Shown here piece by piece: positions 18,713 through 27,201 of a stretch of DNA of 64,000 bases; the first letter of the stretch is position 1, and each line of letters starts with the position of its first letter. Origin of the DNA: JAAELZ01 sp965209105 (GTDB lineage Bacteria > Pseudomonadota > Gammaproteobacteria > Arenicellales > Poriferihabitantaceae). A program made the translations under genes and the position numbers. Location: assembly GCA_965209105.1 (NCBI GenBank), contig CBDBQB010000036.1:9432-73431 (forward strand), given 5' to 3'. Below the pieces are notes generated by a model. The model was not told the DNA's origin. It worked only from the letters and a program-made list of their open reading frames with translations, and searched no databases.

Positions 18713-18787
18713 GTATTGAGTATTGAGTATTGAGTATTGAGTATTGAGTATTGAGTATTGAGTATTGAGTATTGAGTATTGAGTATT
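18711..18787 (+). repeat. Heptamer tandem repeat, 11 x GAGTATT
   Basis: Eleven perfect copies of GAGTATT in a row start within the stop codon of the CYTH gene. Because 7 is not a multiple of 3, any gain or loss would shift a frame if it were translated, but it lies after the stop. The remaining 250 bp up to the next gene show no ORF or hairpin I can support. Confidence 0.98.
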
Positions 18788-19040
18788 ATTCAATAGATTG
18801 CAGCTATAAGTAAATTTTATATAAACAGTCAAATAATAGTTTTTGAAGCTGATACCCTATATCTCCTAATAAAACTAAGCAGTTTGAGATAGAGATTTAC
18901 TCAAACGCCAGAAACAACAGGGACAAGGTCACAGACTTTAATGAATCTTTATAAATGCTTCAAAAGTTTGTGCGCAGCGGCCGACGCGTAAACATCATTT
19001 AGATCGCGGCGAACTGAAAACTAATTTTTAGGTATTAAGT

Positions 19041-19217
19041 ATGAAAGATTTGACCACGCTATTGGCAAGCTTGATTTTTGCAATTTGCATGGCGTCTACT
19101 GCCAGCGCAGCAGCCACCGCTTTACAAGCGGACCAATTCGCAAATTATCAATCCGAAGAGCCGGCCGATGGCGAAAAGAAAAAAACCGAAGGAGAAGAAG
19201 AAGAACCAGAATGCTAG
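19041..19217 (+). CDS. Small secreted acidic protein
   Basis: A 58-residue ORF begins ATG AAA GAT with a GG-containing site a few bases upstream. The product has a clear signal peptide (LLASLIFAICMASTASA, likely cut near residue 23). The short mature part ends with a run of Lys and Glu (GEKKKTEGEEEEPEC) and a C-terminal Cys. I do not recognise a family. It is co-directional with the periplasmic rhodanese 141 bp downstream, so the two may share a periplasmic role, but that is inference from position. Codon use looks ordinary. Confidence 0.6.
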   Translation: MKDLTTLLASLIFAICMASTASAAATALQADQFANYQSEEPADGEKKKTEGEEEEPEC

Positions 19218-19358
19218 GCTATTAAAATATAGCTAGACGTTAATTATCACGAATTTGAAATCTCTGCCGCTAGCGAAAGCGAGTGCCCGAAATCAAATCG
19301 ATTGCCTTTTGCAATCGTATAAATAACCAACCCAACCATTAAGAGAGGAGCTTTAATA

Positions 19359-20021
19359 ATGATTCAAGTAAATAAAATTTTGTTAGGTCTTTCATTTGCG
19401 GCAATGTTAGCAGCAACGGGAACAGCCAGCGCAGCATCGCACGGCGGCAAGCCAGTGGGAATTACGCCAGGTATGATGGATATGACGTTTACCGCCGACG
19501 GTAAAAGCCACACCATCTCACGTAACCAGGATAACAAAAACGTCATCGACGAGAAATTCAATAAAACATCTCGCCCTTGCCCACCTTTTTGTATCCAACC
19601 TGCAATTTTAGCGCCGGGCGTTGAAACCATTGCCGAGTTAGAAATGATTCACTACATCAAAGGTATGCATGACGGTCATCCTGTCGTGGTTCAAGATTCT
19701 CGTACGTCTGAATGGCACGCACGTGGCCATATCCCTGGTACGGTGAGCATTCCTTGGACTAAACTGGCAACCAAAGCAGGCGCTACCGTAATCGACGTGT
19801 CTGAAATCATGACCGAGCACTTCGGCGTAGTAGAAGTTGAAGGCATCTTTAATTTCAGCGATGCGAAGACATTGGTTATGTATTGCAACGGCATGTGGTG
19901 TGGTCAGTCTCCAGCGTCAATTAAGACACTGTTAGGCTTTGGCTATCCTGCACACAAAATCAAGTGGTACCGTGGCGGCATGCAAGACTGGGAAGTTTTG
20001 GGTTTAACTGTCGTACAGTAA
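19359..20021 (+). CDS. Periplasmic rhodanese-domain protein
   Basis: The 220-residue protein has a signal peptide ending near ASA (residue 26) and one rhodanese domain (about 90-218). The active loop is YCNGMWCGQS with Cys176 as the likely sulfur carrier and a second Cys181 in the loop. A CPPFC pair lies at residues 74-78 before the domain. The rest of the fold (VVVQDSRTSEWHARGHIPGTVSIPW, WYRGGMQDWEVLGL) is intact. It probably handles sulfane sulfur or redox sulfur in the periplasm; the substrate is unknown. A strong AGAGAGGAG ribosome site precedes the ATG and a terminator follows the stop. Confidence 0.85.
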   Translation: MIQVNKILLGLSFAAMLAATGTASAASHGGKPVGITPGMMDMTFTADGKSHTISRNQDNKNVIDEKFNKTSRPCPPFCIQPAILAPGVETIAELEMIHYIKGMHDGHPVVVQDSRTSEWHARGHIPGTVSIPWTKLATKAGATVIDVSEIMTEHFGVVEVEGIFNFSDAKTLVMYCNGMWCGQSPASIKTLLGFGYPAHKIKWYRGGMQDWEVLGLTVVQ

Positions 20022-20040
20022 ATCTAAATCATCTCCACGA

Positions 20041-20066
20041 AACCGCGGCTCGCCGCGGTTTTTTTA
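20041..20066 (+). terminator. Rho-independent terminator after rhodanese gene
   Basis: A perfect 9-bp GC-rich stem, aaccgcggc paired with gccgcggtt, is followed by seven T residues. It lies 20 bp after the rhodanese stop codon. Confidence 0.95.
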
Positions 20067-20246
20067 TGTCTGCTGTACACTGATCTGCATTCCACATCTT
20101 GTCATCGCGACGCGGCAATCTAGGGTGCGATGAACAAGAACCGCCCTTGACTGCCTCAGCCATATTACGCATTCTAATTTCAGTGAAATCTAATTTGTAA
20201 ATACTGGCCTTATTCAAACACAGTCGAGGCAGCGCTCAAAATCGCT

Positions 20247-21104
20247 TTACAAATCTCGGTGCTGAAGCTGAACATTCTGCTTGTTCTGCTTAAACCACTC
20301 GGCCAATTGACTCGCAATATAGACGGATCTGTGTCGCCCACCCGTACAACCAATCGCAAGCGTCAGATAACTACGATTATCCGCTTCAAAAGCGGGCAAC
20401 CATTTTTGCACAAATGCAGCGATATCATCATGCATCGCCTGCACATCTGGCTCGGCGTTTAAAAACTGAATGATCTCAGCGTCTACGCCACTCAGATGGC
20501 GAATGGACTCATCCCAATAGGGGTTGGGCAAGCAGCGAACATCAAAAATATAATCCGCGTTGCTCGGTGGGCCGTGCTTAAATCCAAACGATTCAATTGA
20601 AAGCATCACGCCCTGCTTCGCTCCGCCGACACAATCTCTCATCCGCTCACGTAATTCGTGCGGGGTTAATTGACTGGTATCAATAATGTTATTGGCGGAT
20701 TCGCGTAATGGCAATAGAAGATTGACTTCCTGATCAATGCTTTGCGCCAGATTGGTCGTTAGGCTGGATAAGGGGTGTTTGCGCCGAGTTTCGCTATAAC
20801 GCCGTAATAAGGTTTCGGTCGACGCCTCGATGAAAATCAACTGATCAATACCCTCGAGCAAGCTGGATTTTTCCGGCCCTTTGTCCAAGGCATTAAAATC
20901 CAAGTTTCGCGAATCAATGCTAACTGCCGCGCGCTGGCGATGGGGTGCAAGCTCAAGTTGTCTAGAAAATTCCCCTAATAAAGACAGGGGCATATTGTCA
21001 ATACAGTAAAACCCGATATCCTCTAAGGATTGCAAAGCAACGCTTTTACCCGCGCCTGACAAGCCACTGATCACAATAATGATGGATTGCTGCTCAAGCA
21101 TCAC
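20247..21104 (-). CDS. rapZ: RNase adapter / nucleotide-binding protein RapZ
   Basis: The 285-residue protein has the Walker A GLSGAGKS (about 14-21), FYCIDNMP, FKHGPPSNADYIFDVRCLPNPYW and a C-terminal TLAIGCTGGRHRSVYIA, all typical of RapZ (YvcJ family). In E. coli it directs RNase E to GlmZ to control amino-sugar synthesis. It follows hpf by 88 bp. The usual intervening ptsN gene and downstream npr are absent, so its link to the nitrogen phosphotransferase system is not preserved here. Confidence 0.93.
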   Translation of the reverse strand: MMLEQQSIIIVISGLSGAGKSVALQSLEDIGFYCIDNMPLSLLGEFSRQLELAPHRQRAAVSIDSRNLDFNALDKGPEKSSLLEGIDQLIFIEASTETLLRRYSETRRKHPLSSLTTNLAQSIDQEVNLLLPLRESANNIIDTSQLTPHELRERMRDCVGGAKQGVMLSIESFGFKHGPPSNADYIFDVRCLPNPYWDESIRHLSGVDAEIIQFLNAEPDVQAMHDDIAAFVQKWLPAFEADNRSYLTLAIGCTGGRHRSVYIASQLAEWFKQNKQNVQLQHRDL

Positions 21105-21192
21105 GGCACTGTTTTATGTTCTCCATCGACGATAAGGCAAGCAAGGACAACTCGCCTCATTTCGCCAGGCACCGACAAAGAGAATTTAGCGC

Positions 21193-21516
21193 TTACCCCG
21201 CGGCATGTTTCAAGCCGCCTTCTGCACGATGGTGACTTGTCATCTTATCTTTATGTTTAAGTACCTGACGATCAAGTTTAGACGTCATGGCATCAATCGC
21301 AGCATACATATTCCCTGCTGAACCGGTAGAATGAATCGAAGCCCCTTTGGTATGAATATTCGCTTCAGCTATATTTTGATCTTTTTCGACGTGTAGAACG
21401 ACTTGAGCATGGGTGACATGATCAAAGTGTCGAATGATCTTTTCCATTTTTTCGTTGACGTGCGCTCTTAAGGCGTCTGTGATATCTAAATGTTGGCCGC
21501 TAATGGATACTTGCAT
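21193..21516 (-). CDS. hpf: Ribosome hibernation promoting factor (short type)
   Basis: The 107-residue protein matches the short HPF/YfiA fold: MQVSISGQHLDITDALRAHV, HVEKDQNIAEANIHTKG, YAAIDAMTSKLDRQVLKHKDK. It binds the decoding region of ribosomes in starvation and promotes dimer formation. It is located between lptB and rapZ as expected, but rpoN, which normally precedes it, is missing. Confidence 0.93.
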   Translation of the reverse strand: MQVSISGQHLDITDALRAHVNEKMEKIIRHFDHVTHAQVVLHVEKDQNIAEANIHTKGASIHSTGSAGNMYAAIDAMTSKLDRQVLKHKDKMTSHHRAEGGLKHAAG

Positions 21517-21871
21517 AGATTTCTCCTCGAAGGGTGGGGCAGGTTTGACTGCTAAAAAGCCGATTGGTACAGAAATTCGACATTACTTGTCTAAGAATCA
21601 TGACGCTGGTGTATTTCCGCTCGACATATCGATCAAGCGCCCACGGCCAACGGCACCAAGGTAGCTGGCTGACAAACTTTGAGATTGCTGTGGGGCGTGA
21701 GCGCTACGTGAGAATGCAGCGGGGGGATGGTGTTTGGGGTTGAAGTCTTAGACTTGAACTTCATGAACCCATATTTTTCTACGAAACGCCATAAACAACA
21801 TTCTAACTCACCGCACAAAGACAATCAAACGATGAATGCCCATATCAAAATATTGGCTCGGCCTTAGAACG
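21517..21871. other. Gap where rpoN is usually found
   Basis: In most gammaproteobacteria rpoN lies between lptB and hpf. Here only 355 bp remain. I found no frame with sigma-54 features (Gln-rich start, RpoN box) on either strand. The region has no other recognisable gene. Confidence 0.6.
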
Positions 21872-22645
21872 CTATAAATTAAAATCGTCGCCCAAGTAGG
21901 CGCTACGCGCGCGTTTATCGGCGAGAATTTCAGCCGGGCTGCCGCCGACCAATACTTCGCCGTCCGTGAGTATATATGCTCGATTACAGATGCCTAAGGT
22001 TTCTCTTACATTATGGTCGGTGATCAGAACACCGATGCCACGTTGTTGTAACAAACGAATCACGCGTTGGATATCTTTAACCGATAAGGGGTCGATACCC
22101 GCGAAAGGCTCATCTAACAAAATGAAAGAGGGCTCTAAAGAAACCGCCCGTGCAATTTCTACGCGTCGACGCTCGCCACCCGACAAAGTAATTCCCAGCG
22201 CATCCTTTTTATGATCGACGCCAAACTCCTTCATCATTGACATCGCAAACTTCTGACGCGTTTCTGGATTCCCGCGCCCTGTTGCTTCGAGTACGGCGAG
22301 AATATTATCTTCGACGCTGAGGCGACGAAATATAGAGGCTTCTTGAGGTAAATAACCCACCCCCATTCGTGCCCGCTCGTGCATCGCTAAACCACCAATC
22401 GGTTGGTTGTTATAATACACTTCTCCAGCGTTATGCCGAATCAGGCCGATCATCATGTTGAAACAGGTGGTCTTGCCCGCCCCATTAGGGCCGAGTAGCC
22501 CGACCACCTCACCGCTGGAAACTTCCAGCGTGACCTGATCGACGATGGTCTTGCCTTTGATTACTTTAACAAGGTTTTTCCCTTGTAGTGTATTCCCGCT
22601 CAGCGTGTCACGCGCCTTGCCTTTAGATTTTTCTTGAACGCCCAT
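21872..22645 (-). CDS. lptB: LPS export ABC transporter ATPase LptB
   Basis: The ATPase powers LPS extraction from the inner membrane with LptF/LptG. The 257-residue product has Walker A GPNGAGKT, the signature LSGGERRRVEIARA, and Walker B FILLDEPFAGIDP. An extra N-terminal tail of about 20 charged residues (MGVQEKSKGKARDTLSG) precedes the ATPase fold; the real start could be slightly downstream. It follows lptA by 16 bp. Confidence 0.95.
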   Translation of the reverse strand: MGVQEKSKGKARDTLSGNTLQGKNLVKVIKGKTIVDQVTLEVSSGEVVGLLGPNGAGKTTCFNMMIGLIRHNAGEVYYNNQPIGGLAMHERARMGVGYLPQEASIFRRLSVEDNILAVLEATGRGNPETRQKFAMSMMKEFGVDHKKDALGITLSGGERRRVEIARAVSLEPSFILLDEPFAGIDPLSVKDIQRVIRLLQQRGIGVLITDHNVRETLGICNRAYILTDGEVLVGGSPAEILADKRARSAYLGDDFNL

Positions 22646-22661
22646 TTATAATTTTATCGAT

Positions 22662-23255
22662 CTATTTTCGAGGTTTAATAACCAGCCTAGGACGATTCTC
22701 AGTGGACATTTCCATTTGGTCTTTCAAGCCTTCTTTGGCCGCGTCGATGGCCAGCTCAAGCTCATTCTCTACCGGGCTGACTTTAGGTATCTTTCGCTTA
22801 CCGCTGCGAACATTGACTTTATCTGTCACCATATCATAGGTGATTTTCTTGCCCGTAATAACGTTAGAATTTTGGGTGACTTTCGCGCGGTCTTGTAAAG
22901 TCACGAGCTGACGTTTATCGTCCATCTCAATTCTAAGCGCAACCCCCACAACATCTGTTTCTGCCTTATCGGGGCGCTGACTGAATTTCGCGGGGTTTCC
23001 TCTCGCGATCACTCGCTCAAGGGTATCATCTTTAAAATACGCCACGATCTCATCAGCATACAAGCGAATCGTGCCTTGCTGATAGACCACGTTACCACGA
23101 TAGGTTCTCACCCCAGTTTGAAAATCAAGTTCGAACTCATCGGCGTCCAGCGTTGCAGGTTGGCTGCGATCTGATTCTAGGGCTAGCGCTGCGCCTGAAA
23201 ATGAAAATGAAAATAATGCGGACAAGCCGAACAATACTAGGAAGAATTTTTTCAT
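22662..23255 (-). CDS. lptA: LPS transport periplasmic protein LptA
   Basis: The 197-residue protein has a signal peptide (FFLVLFGLSALFSFSFSGAALA) and an OstA/LptA beta-jellyroll. The mature part includes PATLDADEFELDFQTGVRTYRGNVVYQQGTI. It bridges LptC and LptD across the periplasm. The gene overlaps lptC by 4 bp and is followed by lptB, forming a tight minus-strand operon. The C-terminus is basic. Confidence 0.93.
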   Translation of the reverse strand: MKKFFLVLFGLSALFSFSFSGAALALESDRSQPATLDADEFELDFQTGVRTYRGNVVYQQGTIRLYADEIVAYFKDDTLERVIARGNPAKFSQRPDKAETDVVGVALRIEMDDKRQLVTLQDRAKVTQNSNVITGKKITYDMVTDKVNVRSGKRKIPKVSPVENELELAIDAAKEGLKDQMEMSTENRPRLVIKPRK

Positions 23256-23701
23256 GATTTATCTTTAGGTTTCAACTTGATACGCATACGCTTTGTGGTC
23301 GCAGCACCGCCTATTTTTAGACCGGCACTACGAATGACTTTAACATTTTCGGTTAATAATATCTCGCTGCCATCCGAAAATAACCAACCTGAATCTGCAT
23401 AAATATGAGTCGGGTTTCCCTTCGGGTCGATTTGCGTAATATGAGGCCTGTCTAGCAAAGCCTTATTGTCCATCGGGTAATGCACCAATCGATCCGCTTC
23501 GAGCTGATACTGACGTCCGCTATCATCTATGCCGAAAGACGTGAAATTTTCAACATAATAATCCGGGTCGTTTGACTCATCCGAGGAAACAAGGGTTTCG
23601 GGCTTTTCAAGCAAAACGAATTGCATCCAAATCGTCAACAAGACCAGCAAGGTGAGAATAAACAGCATTACCACATTTTGTTTGTCTAAAAGTGAATTCA
23701 T
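23252..23701 (-). CDS. lptC: LPS export protein LptC
   Basis: The 149-residue protein has one N-terminal membrane segment (VVMLFILTLLVLLTIWMQFV, about 9-28) and a periplasmic LptC domain, with FTSFGIDDSGRQYQLEADRLVHYP typical of the family. It passes LPS from LptBFG to LptA. It lies 17 bp after kdsD. The kdsC phosphatase gene that usually separates them is absent. Confidence 0.92.
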   Translation of the reverse strand: MNSLLDKQNVVMLFILTLLVLLTIWMQFVLLEKPETLVSSDESNDPDYYVENFTSFGIDDSGRQYQLEADRLVHYPMDNKALLDRPHITQIDPKGNPTHIYADSGWLFSDGSEILLTENVKVIRSAGLKIGGAATTKRMRIKLKPKDKS

Positions 23702-23718
23702 AATATGCCTCGGCAGGT

Positions 23719-24699
23719 TCAGACCACGCCTGCGCGCAGCAGGTCATGCGTGTTCAATGCTCCAAGTGCATGATTGTCGTCATCGGTAATGAATACTGCA
23801 TTAATTGCATGTGGCCCCTCAATCGCATACTCGCGCATGGCTTTGACCACGTCCGCAGCCAGCGTGTCGGGCGGGACGGTAAAGGGCGTGTGCGTCATGA
23901 TATCCGCTGCTCGAACATTTTCGGCATCGAAACCTGTGCCAAGGGTGCGCCGCAAATCACCATCGGTAATCATGCCGATCAGGCGTTTTTGATTGTCTAT
24001 CACGCCCGTCATACCCAAAGATTTGCTCGTCATCTCAAGCAGTACATCTTTAAAGCTCGCGGTATCTGCCACCAGGGGAATATCATCGCCTTGATGCATT
24101 AGATCGCTGACATACAATAACAATCTCTTTCCCAGGGCGCCACCGGGATGCGTTCGCGCGAAATCATTGGCGGAAAAACCTCTGGATTGGAGGACTGCGA
24201 CCATTAAGGCGTCGCCCATGGCAAGCGCCGCGGTCGTGCTGGCAGTCGGTGCCAAATTATGCGGGCAAGCTTCGCGATCAATGCTAACGTCGAGATGCGC
24301 ATCCGCGATCTTCGCCAGTTCGGATTCCGCATCACCCGTCATCGAAATCAACTTAACACCCATGCGTTTAATAATGGGCACGATGCTCAACACTTCAGGT
24401 GTAGAGCCTGAATTGGACAAAGCAATCACTAAATCTACGGGGGTTATCATGCCTAAATCCCCGTGACTGGCTTCGCCGGGGTGCACAAAAAAAGCGGGCG
24501 TGCCGGTGCTGGCCAGAGACGCTGCGATTTTATTGGCAATATGCCCCGATTTGCCCATTCCTGTCACCACCACTCGACCCGCGCAGGCCCGAACCAGCGT
24601 ACAAGCCTGCTCAAACTGTGTGTCTAGGCCTGCGCGTACACGTTGTAGAGCTTCGAGCTCAATATCGAAAACGCGCTGCCCGTCGGAAGTGAAAGTCAT
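23719..24699 (-). CDS. kdsD: Arabinose-5-phosphate isomerase KdsD
   Basis: The enzyme converts ribulose-5-phosphate to arabinose-5-phosphate, the first step of Kdo synthesis. The 326-residue product has a SIS domain (about 40-175, GMGKSGHIANKIAASLASTGTPAFFVHP and ALSNSGSTPEVL) and two CBS domains (about 205-325). Length and order are normal. It is the first gene of the kdsD-lptC-lptA-lptB unit; KdsB at 29.6 kb acts later in the same pathway. Confidence 0.94.
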   Translation of the reverse strand: MTFTSDGQRVFDIELEALQRVRAGLDTQFEQACTLVRACAGRVVVTGMGKSGHIANKIAASLASTGTPAFFVHPGEASHGDLGMITPVDLVIALSNSGSTPEVLSIVPIIKRMGVKLISMTGDAESELAKIADAHLDVSIDREACPHNLAPTASTTAALAMGDALMVAVLQSRGFSANDFARTHPGGALGKRLLLYVSDLMHQGDDIPLVADTASFKDVLLEMTSKSLGMTGVIDNQKRLIGMITDGDLRRTLGTGFDAENVRAADIMTHTPFTVPPDTLAADVVKAMREYAIEGPHAINAVFITDDDNHALGALNTHDLLRAGVV

Positions 24700-24733
24700 A
24701 AAGGCTATGTGAGAATTTAGCCCGAATTATAAA

Positions 24734-24762
24734 TCAAAAAGCCCTCCACAGTGGCAGGGCTT
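24734..24762 (-). terminator. Rho-independent terminator of DsrE-like gene
   Basis: On the minus strand AAGCCCT and AGGGCTT form a 7-bp stem around a GCCACTGTGG loop region that can pair further. The stem is followed by TTTTT. It lies between the DsrE-like gene and kdsD and separates their transcription. Confidence 0.85.
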
Positions 24763-24795
24763 CTACGCCAATCACGGCGAATATTTAACCAAGGC

Positions 24796-25224
24796 TTAGG
24801 GCCTGACGTAAGCGTAGCCCTGTTCTTGCAATTCCATAATACGCGCCACCCCAGCGGGCACTTCGCCAACGCCTTCAAGCAAAATTGGCATATTGCCGGA
24901 TTTCTTTGCCATTTTTTTCATGGTGTTCCCGCAGGCACTGAATTTAATGTCCGACAAGGCCAGGCTTTCCACACGATCGCTCTGTGCGCTTTTTTTCGTC
25001 AATAAGCCAAGGCCGGGTCCATAGGCCACAATCTCGATCGCCACATTATCAACGCCATAGTGTTTTTGTAAATTGACCGCATTATTCAGGGCGATTTTTT
25101 GAGTGCGCGCATCATCGGTGCTGACTTGAATGACAACCTTATGCGCCACCTCAGAATTAGCCTTAAGTGGCAGACACGCAATCAGTACAATGACCGCAAG
25201 GGTGGTAAGTTTAGATTTAAGCAT
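24796..25224 (-). CDS. Periplasmic DsrE/DsrF-like protein
   Basis: The 142-residue protein has a signal peptide (LTTLAVIVLIACLPLKANS, cut near residue 24) and one DsrE-like domain: HKVVIQVSTDDARTQKIALNNAVNLQKHYG, IEIVAYGPGLGLLT, FSACGNTMKKM. The single Cys in the SACGNTM stretch matches the position of the sulfur-carrying Cys in DsrE-fold proteins. Periplasmic members of this group are uncharacterised, and a sulfur-trafficking role is only inferred. It is a stand-alone gene with its own terminator, divergent from gloA. Confidence 0.78.
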   Translation of the reverse strand: MLKSKLTTLAVIVLIACLPLKANSEVAHKVVIQVSTDDARTQKIALNNAVNLQKHYGVDNVAIEIVAYGPGLGLLTKKSAQSDRVESLALSDIKFSACGNTMKKMAKKSGNMPILLEGVGEVPAGVARIMELQEQGYAYVRP

Positions 25225-25328
25225 TTGGTTTTCTCCTCTTCGTGGTTTGAATTATTTTAGATATCTTCTATCGATAAAGTTCCATTGTATGCTATTTATT
25301 AGTTCCATTTTTCCAAAATAATTCCACA

Positions 25329-25769
25329 ATGCGCTATTTACACACAATGGTTCGGGTCAAAGACTTGGATCTATCCTTGGCTTTTTATACAGATGCGCTG
25401 GGCATGATACAGACACGGCGCAGTGATTATGAATCCGGCCGATTTACCTTGGTGTTTCTTGCCGCCCCGGGAGATTTGCCTCTAGACGTCAGCCATCACG
25501 CGCCGGTCATTGAGTTGACCCACAATTGGGATCCTGAAGATTATGATGAAGGGCGAAATTTTGGTCACCTGGCGTTTGAAGTCGATGATATTTATGCGCT
25601 TTGCCAAACCCTTGCCGATCAGGGTATCACCCTTAACCGCCCCCCTCGTGATGGGCGTATGGCTTTTGTACGCTCGCCCGATAATATTTCTGTCGAGTTG
25701 CTACAAAAGGGGGATGCACTGAAAGCAATCGAACCTTGGGCCTCGATGGCAAATATAGGCCATTGGTAA
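25329..25769 (+). CDS. gloA: Lactoylglutathione lyase (glyoxalase I)
   Basis: The 146-residue VOC-fold protein has MRYLHTMVRVKDLDLSLAFYTDALGM, VIELTHNWDPEDYDEGRNFGHLAFEVDD and ISVELLQKG. These place the metal ligands His, Glu, His and Glu as in GloA, which turns the methylglyoxal-glutathione adduct into lactoylglutathione. A C-terminal extension of about 15 residues has no assigned role. It converges with the next minus-strand gene. Confidence 0.85.
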   Translation: MRYLHTMVRVKDLDLSLAFYTDALGMIQTRRSDYESGRFTLVFLAAPGDLPLDVSHHAPVIELTHNWDPEDYDEGRNFGHLAFEVDDIYALCQTLADQGITLNRPPRDGRMAFVRSPDNISVELLQKGDALKAIEPWASMANIGHW

Positions 25770-25784
25770 AACGGTTAAAAGCTT

Positions 25785-26372
25785 CTAAACCGTTTGTTCA
25801 TAAACAATGAACACGGGCTGATCGGTTTGCAGCACGATATCGCCTTCGCCGACATTACTTAAACCACGCGAGCTTAGGGGTACGATTGACGTAGCCTGTG
25901 GCAGGGGATATTGGCACGCTCCGCTTAGCATCACTTTGGCGGGTTCTAGGCATAGCAAACTAAATGTGCCATGGATGGACAGCTGCCATTTGCCCGCACT
26001 AAAGCCCGTCACCTCAGATTCAAAATGTATTTTTGTCGCTTGGTGGCGATGTTTTAAAAAAGCGTTGGCCTCGCCCAAATTGACCCATTCGTGATCCCGC
26101 CTGCCGCCCAAAAACCCGTATAAAAAAAGTTCTCGAAAGTGTGTTGGCACACTGGCCAATACATAAGCCAAATCAGAGTAATCCTTATGCGGGTTTAAAC
26201 GCTCATCTAAGTCTCCGTCGAAGGAGTCACCATCGCCCACCGACAAGCCTTGTTCGGTAGTTTTGTAGCGCGCACCCCCGTCCACATAAATAATCGGCGC
26301 AGTCTCTTTTACCGCTAGCTGCAAGAGCGGCCCGATCAAGGTCAGCGACTGCGCTTTTGAAAAATCGTGCAA
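25785..26372 (-). CDS. Thiamine pyrophosphokinase-like protein
   Basis: The 195-residue protein has motifs that parallel thiamine pyrophosphokinase: VGDGDS (45-50, for GDFDS), KDYSDLAY (63-70, for KDxTD), GGRRDHEWVNLGE (from 89, for GGRxDHxLAN), and SSRGLSNVGEGDIVLQT near the C-terminus. The nucleotide and thiamine sites therefore seem present but altered, and the protein is somewhat short. The exact substrate is uncertain. It could be a divergent TPK or a related pyrophosphokinase-fold enzyme. It stands alone. Confidence 0.65.
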   Translation of the reverse strand: MHDFSKAQSLTLIGPLLQLAVKETAPIIYVDGGARYKTTEQGLSVGDGDSFDGDLDERLNPHKDYSDLAYVLASVPTHFRELFLYGFLGGRRDHEWVNLGEANAFLKHRHQATKIHFESEVTGFSAGKWQLSIHGTFSLLCLEPAKVMLSGACQYPLPQATSIVPLSSRGLSNVGEGDIVLQTDQPVFIVYEQTV

Positions 26373-26727
26373 ATAGCGTGCAATGGCTAGAGAGGGGGGT
26401 ATCCGATTATTAGGGCTAGAAGGCTTAATAAGGTAAATGCGTTATTTCGATCCAGCCATTGTAGCCGCGGGGATGGTCGTACCGCAAATACCATGCGACA
26501 GTAAATTCTGTCGTGCCACCCGTTAGCCAACGCAGCGCCTAACACACATAAGCAAGCACACTGCGCGACTGATCGCTAAATACTTACTCGAGACCCCAGC
26601 ATAACTACTGCGCTCGATAATACGGCGTTAAAAAGCGACTCAAAATGCTCATTTATACGTATAAACTGCGCTTTTTCGTCCATTTTTGCCTTGTCTTATC
26701 TTCGCTCGCGACGTTATGCTGGGGTCT
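26373..26727. other. Intergenic region with long inverted repeat
   Basis: This 355-bp stretch lies upstream of the TPK-like gene and downstream of the tautomerase gene. It has no supported ORF. It contains a perfect 14-bp palindrome TTTATACGTATAAA at 26652-26665 and most of the 16-bp inverted-repeat pair annotated separately. Confidence 0.5.
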
Positions 26728-26728
26728 C
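26590..26728. repeat. 16-bp inverted repeats 107 bp apart
   Basis: gagaccccagcataac at 26590-26605 recurs as its exact complement at 26713-26728. The 139-bp block it bounds carries no gene and ends at the tautomerase stop codon. It resembles a miniature mobile element with terminal inverted repeats, or a large hairpin. No flanking duplication is evident. Confidence 0.85.
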
Positions 26729-26928
26729 TACTCCTTAACTTTAGGTTTTGGCGCGACTCCACCAATTGCCCAATCACCCTGCTTAACCTCCTCAATGAGA
26801 ACCCATGTTAGCTGGCGCATTGCTTCACCTTGCACTTCAATCATGGCTTCAGTCACCTTTTCAATTAACTGCGCTTTCTTTTCTTTAGAAAAAACCCCTT
26901 CAATCACTTTGATAGTTGTAATGGGCAT
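26728..26928 (-). CDS. 4-oxalocrotonate tautomerase family protein
   Basis: The 66-residue protein starts MPITTIKVIEG, so that Pro becomes the N-terminal catalytic base after Met removal, as in 4-OT enzymes. VFSKEKKAQLIEKVTEAMIEVQGEAM and WVLIEEVKQGDWAIGG follow the family pattern. An AGAGGAAAT ribosome site precedes this ATG. A longer frame upstream would bury the catalytic Pro, so the short start is chosen. The substrate is unknown and no aromatic-degradation genes are nearby. Confidence 0.87.
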   Translation of the reverse strand: MPITTIKVIEGVFSKEKKAQLIEKVTEAMIEVQGEAMRQLTWVLIEEVKQGDWAIGGVAPKPKVKE

Positions 26929-27201
26929 ATATATTTCCTCTTTTATTAGAATAATGAGTGGCGCGAACCAAAAACGCCTTTCGGAATACAGCATGATAGC
27001 AGAATCGTTTCACCCTTGTTTATTTTCCGGGAAGCAAGACTCCAGCGACAATACGCTGACGTGGAGAGCCCAAAATACGCGCAACAATTCACGTACAACA
27101 CTCCGCCGCTTATTATGAAACTATCCATCTAAATCGGTCTATGGCATCCTACACGCCTACACATTTTAGACTAAACCATTCCCTGTCCCTGCAATTTCCG
27201 C

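Noticed and set aside
25769..25795. Hairpin AAACGGTT/AACCGTTT between gloA and the TPK-like gene as a bidirectional terminator
   Set aside because: The arms overlap both stop regions and no T-run follows on either strand.
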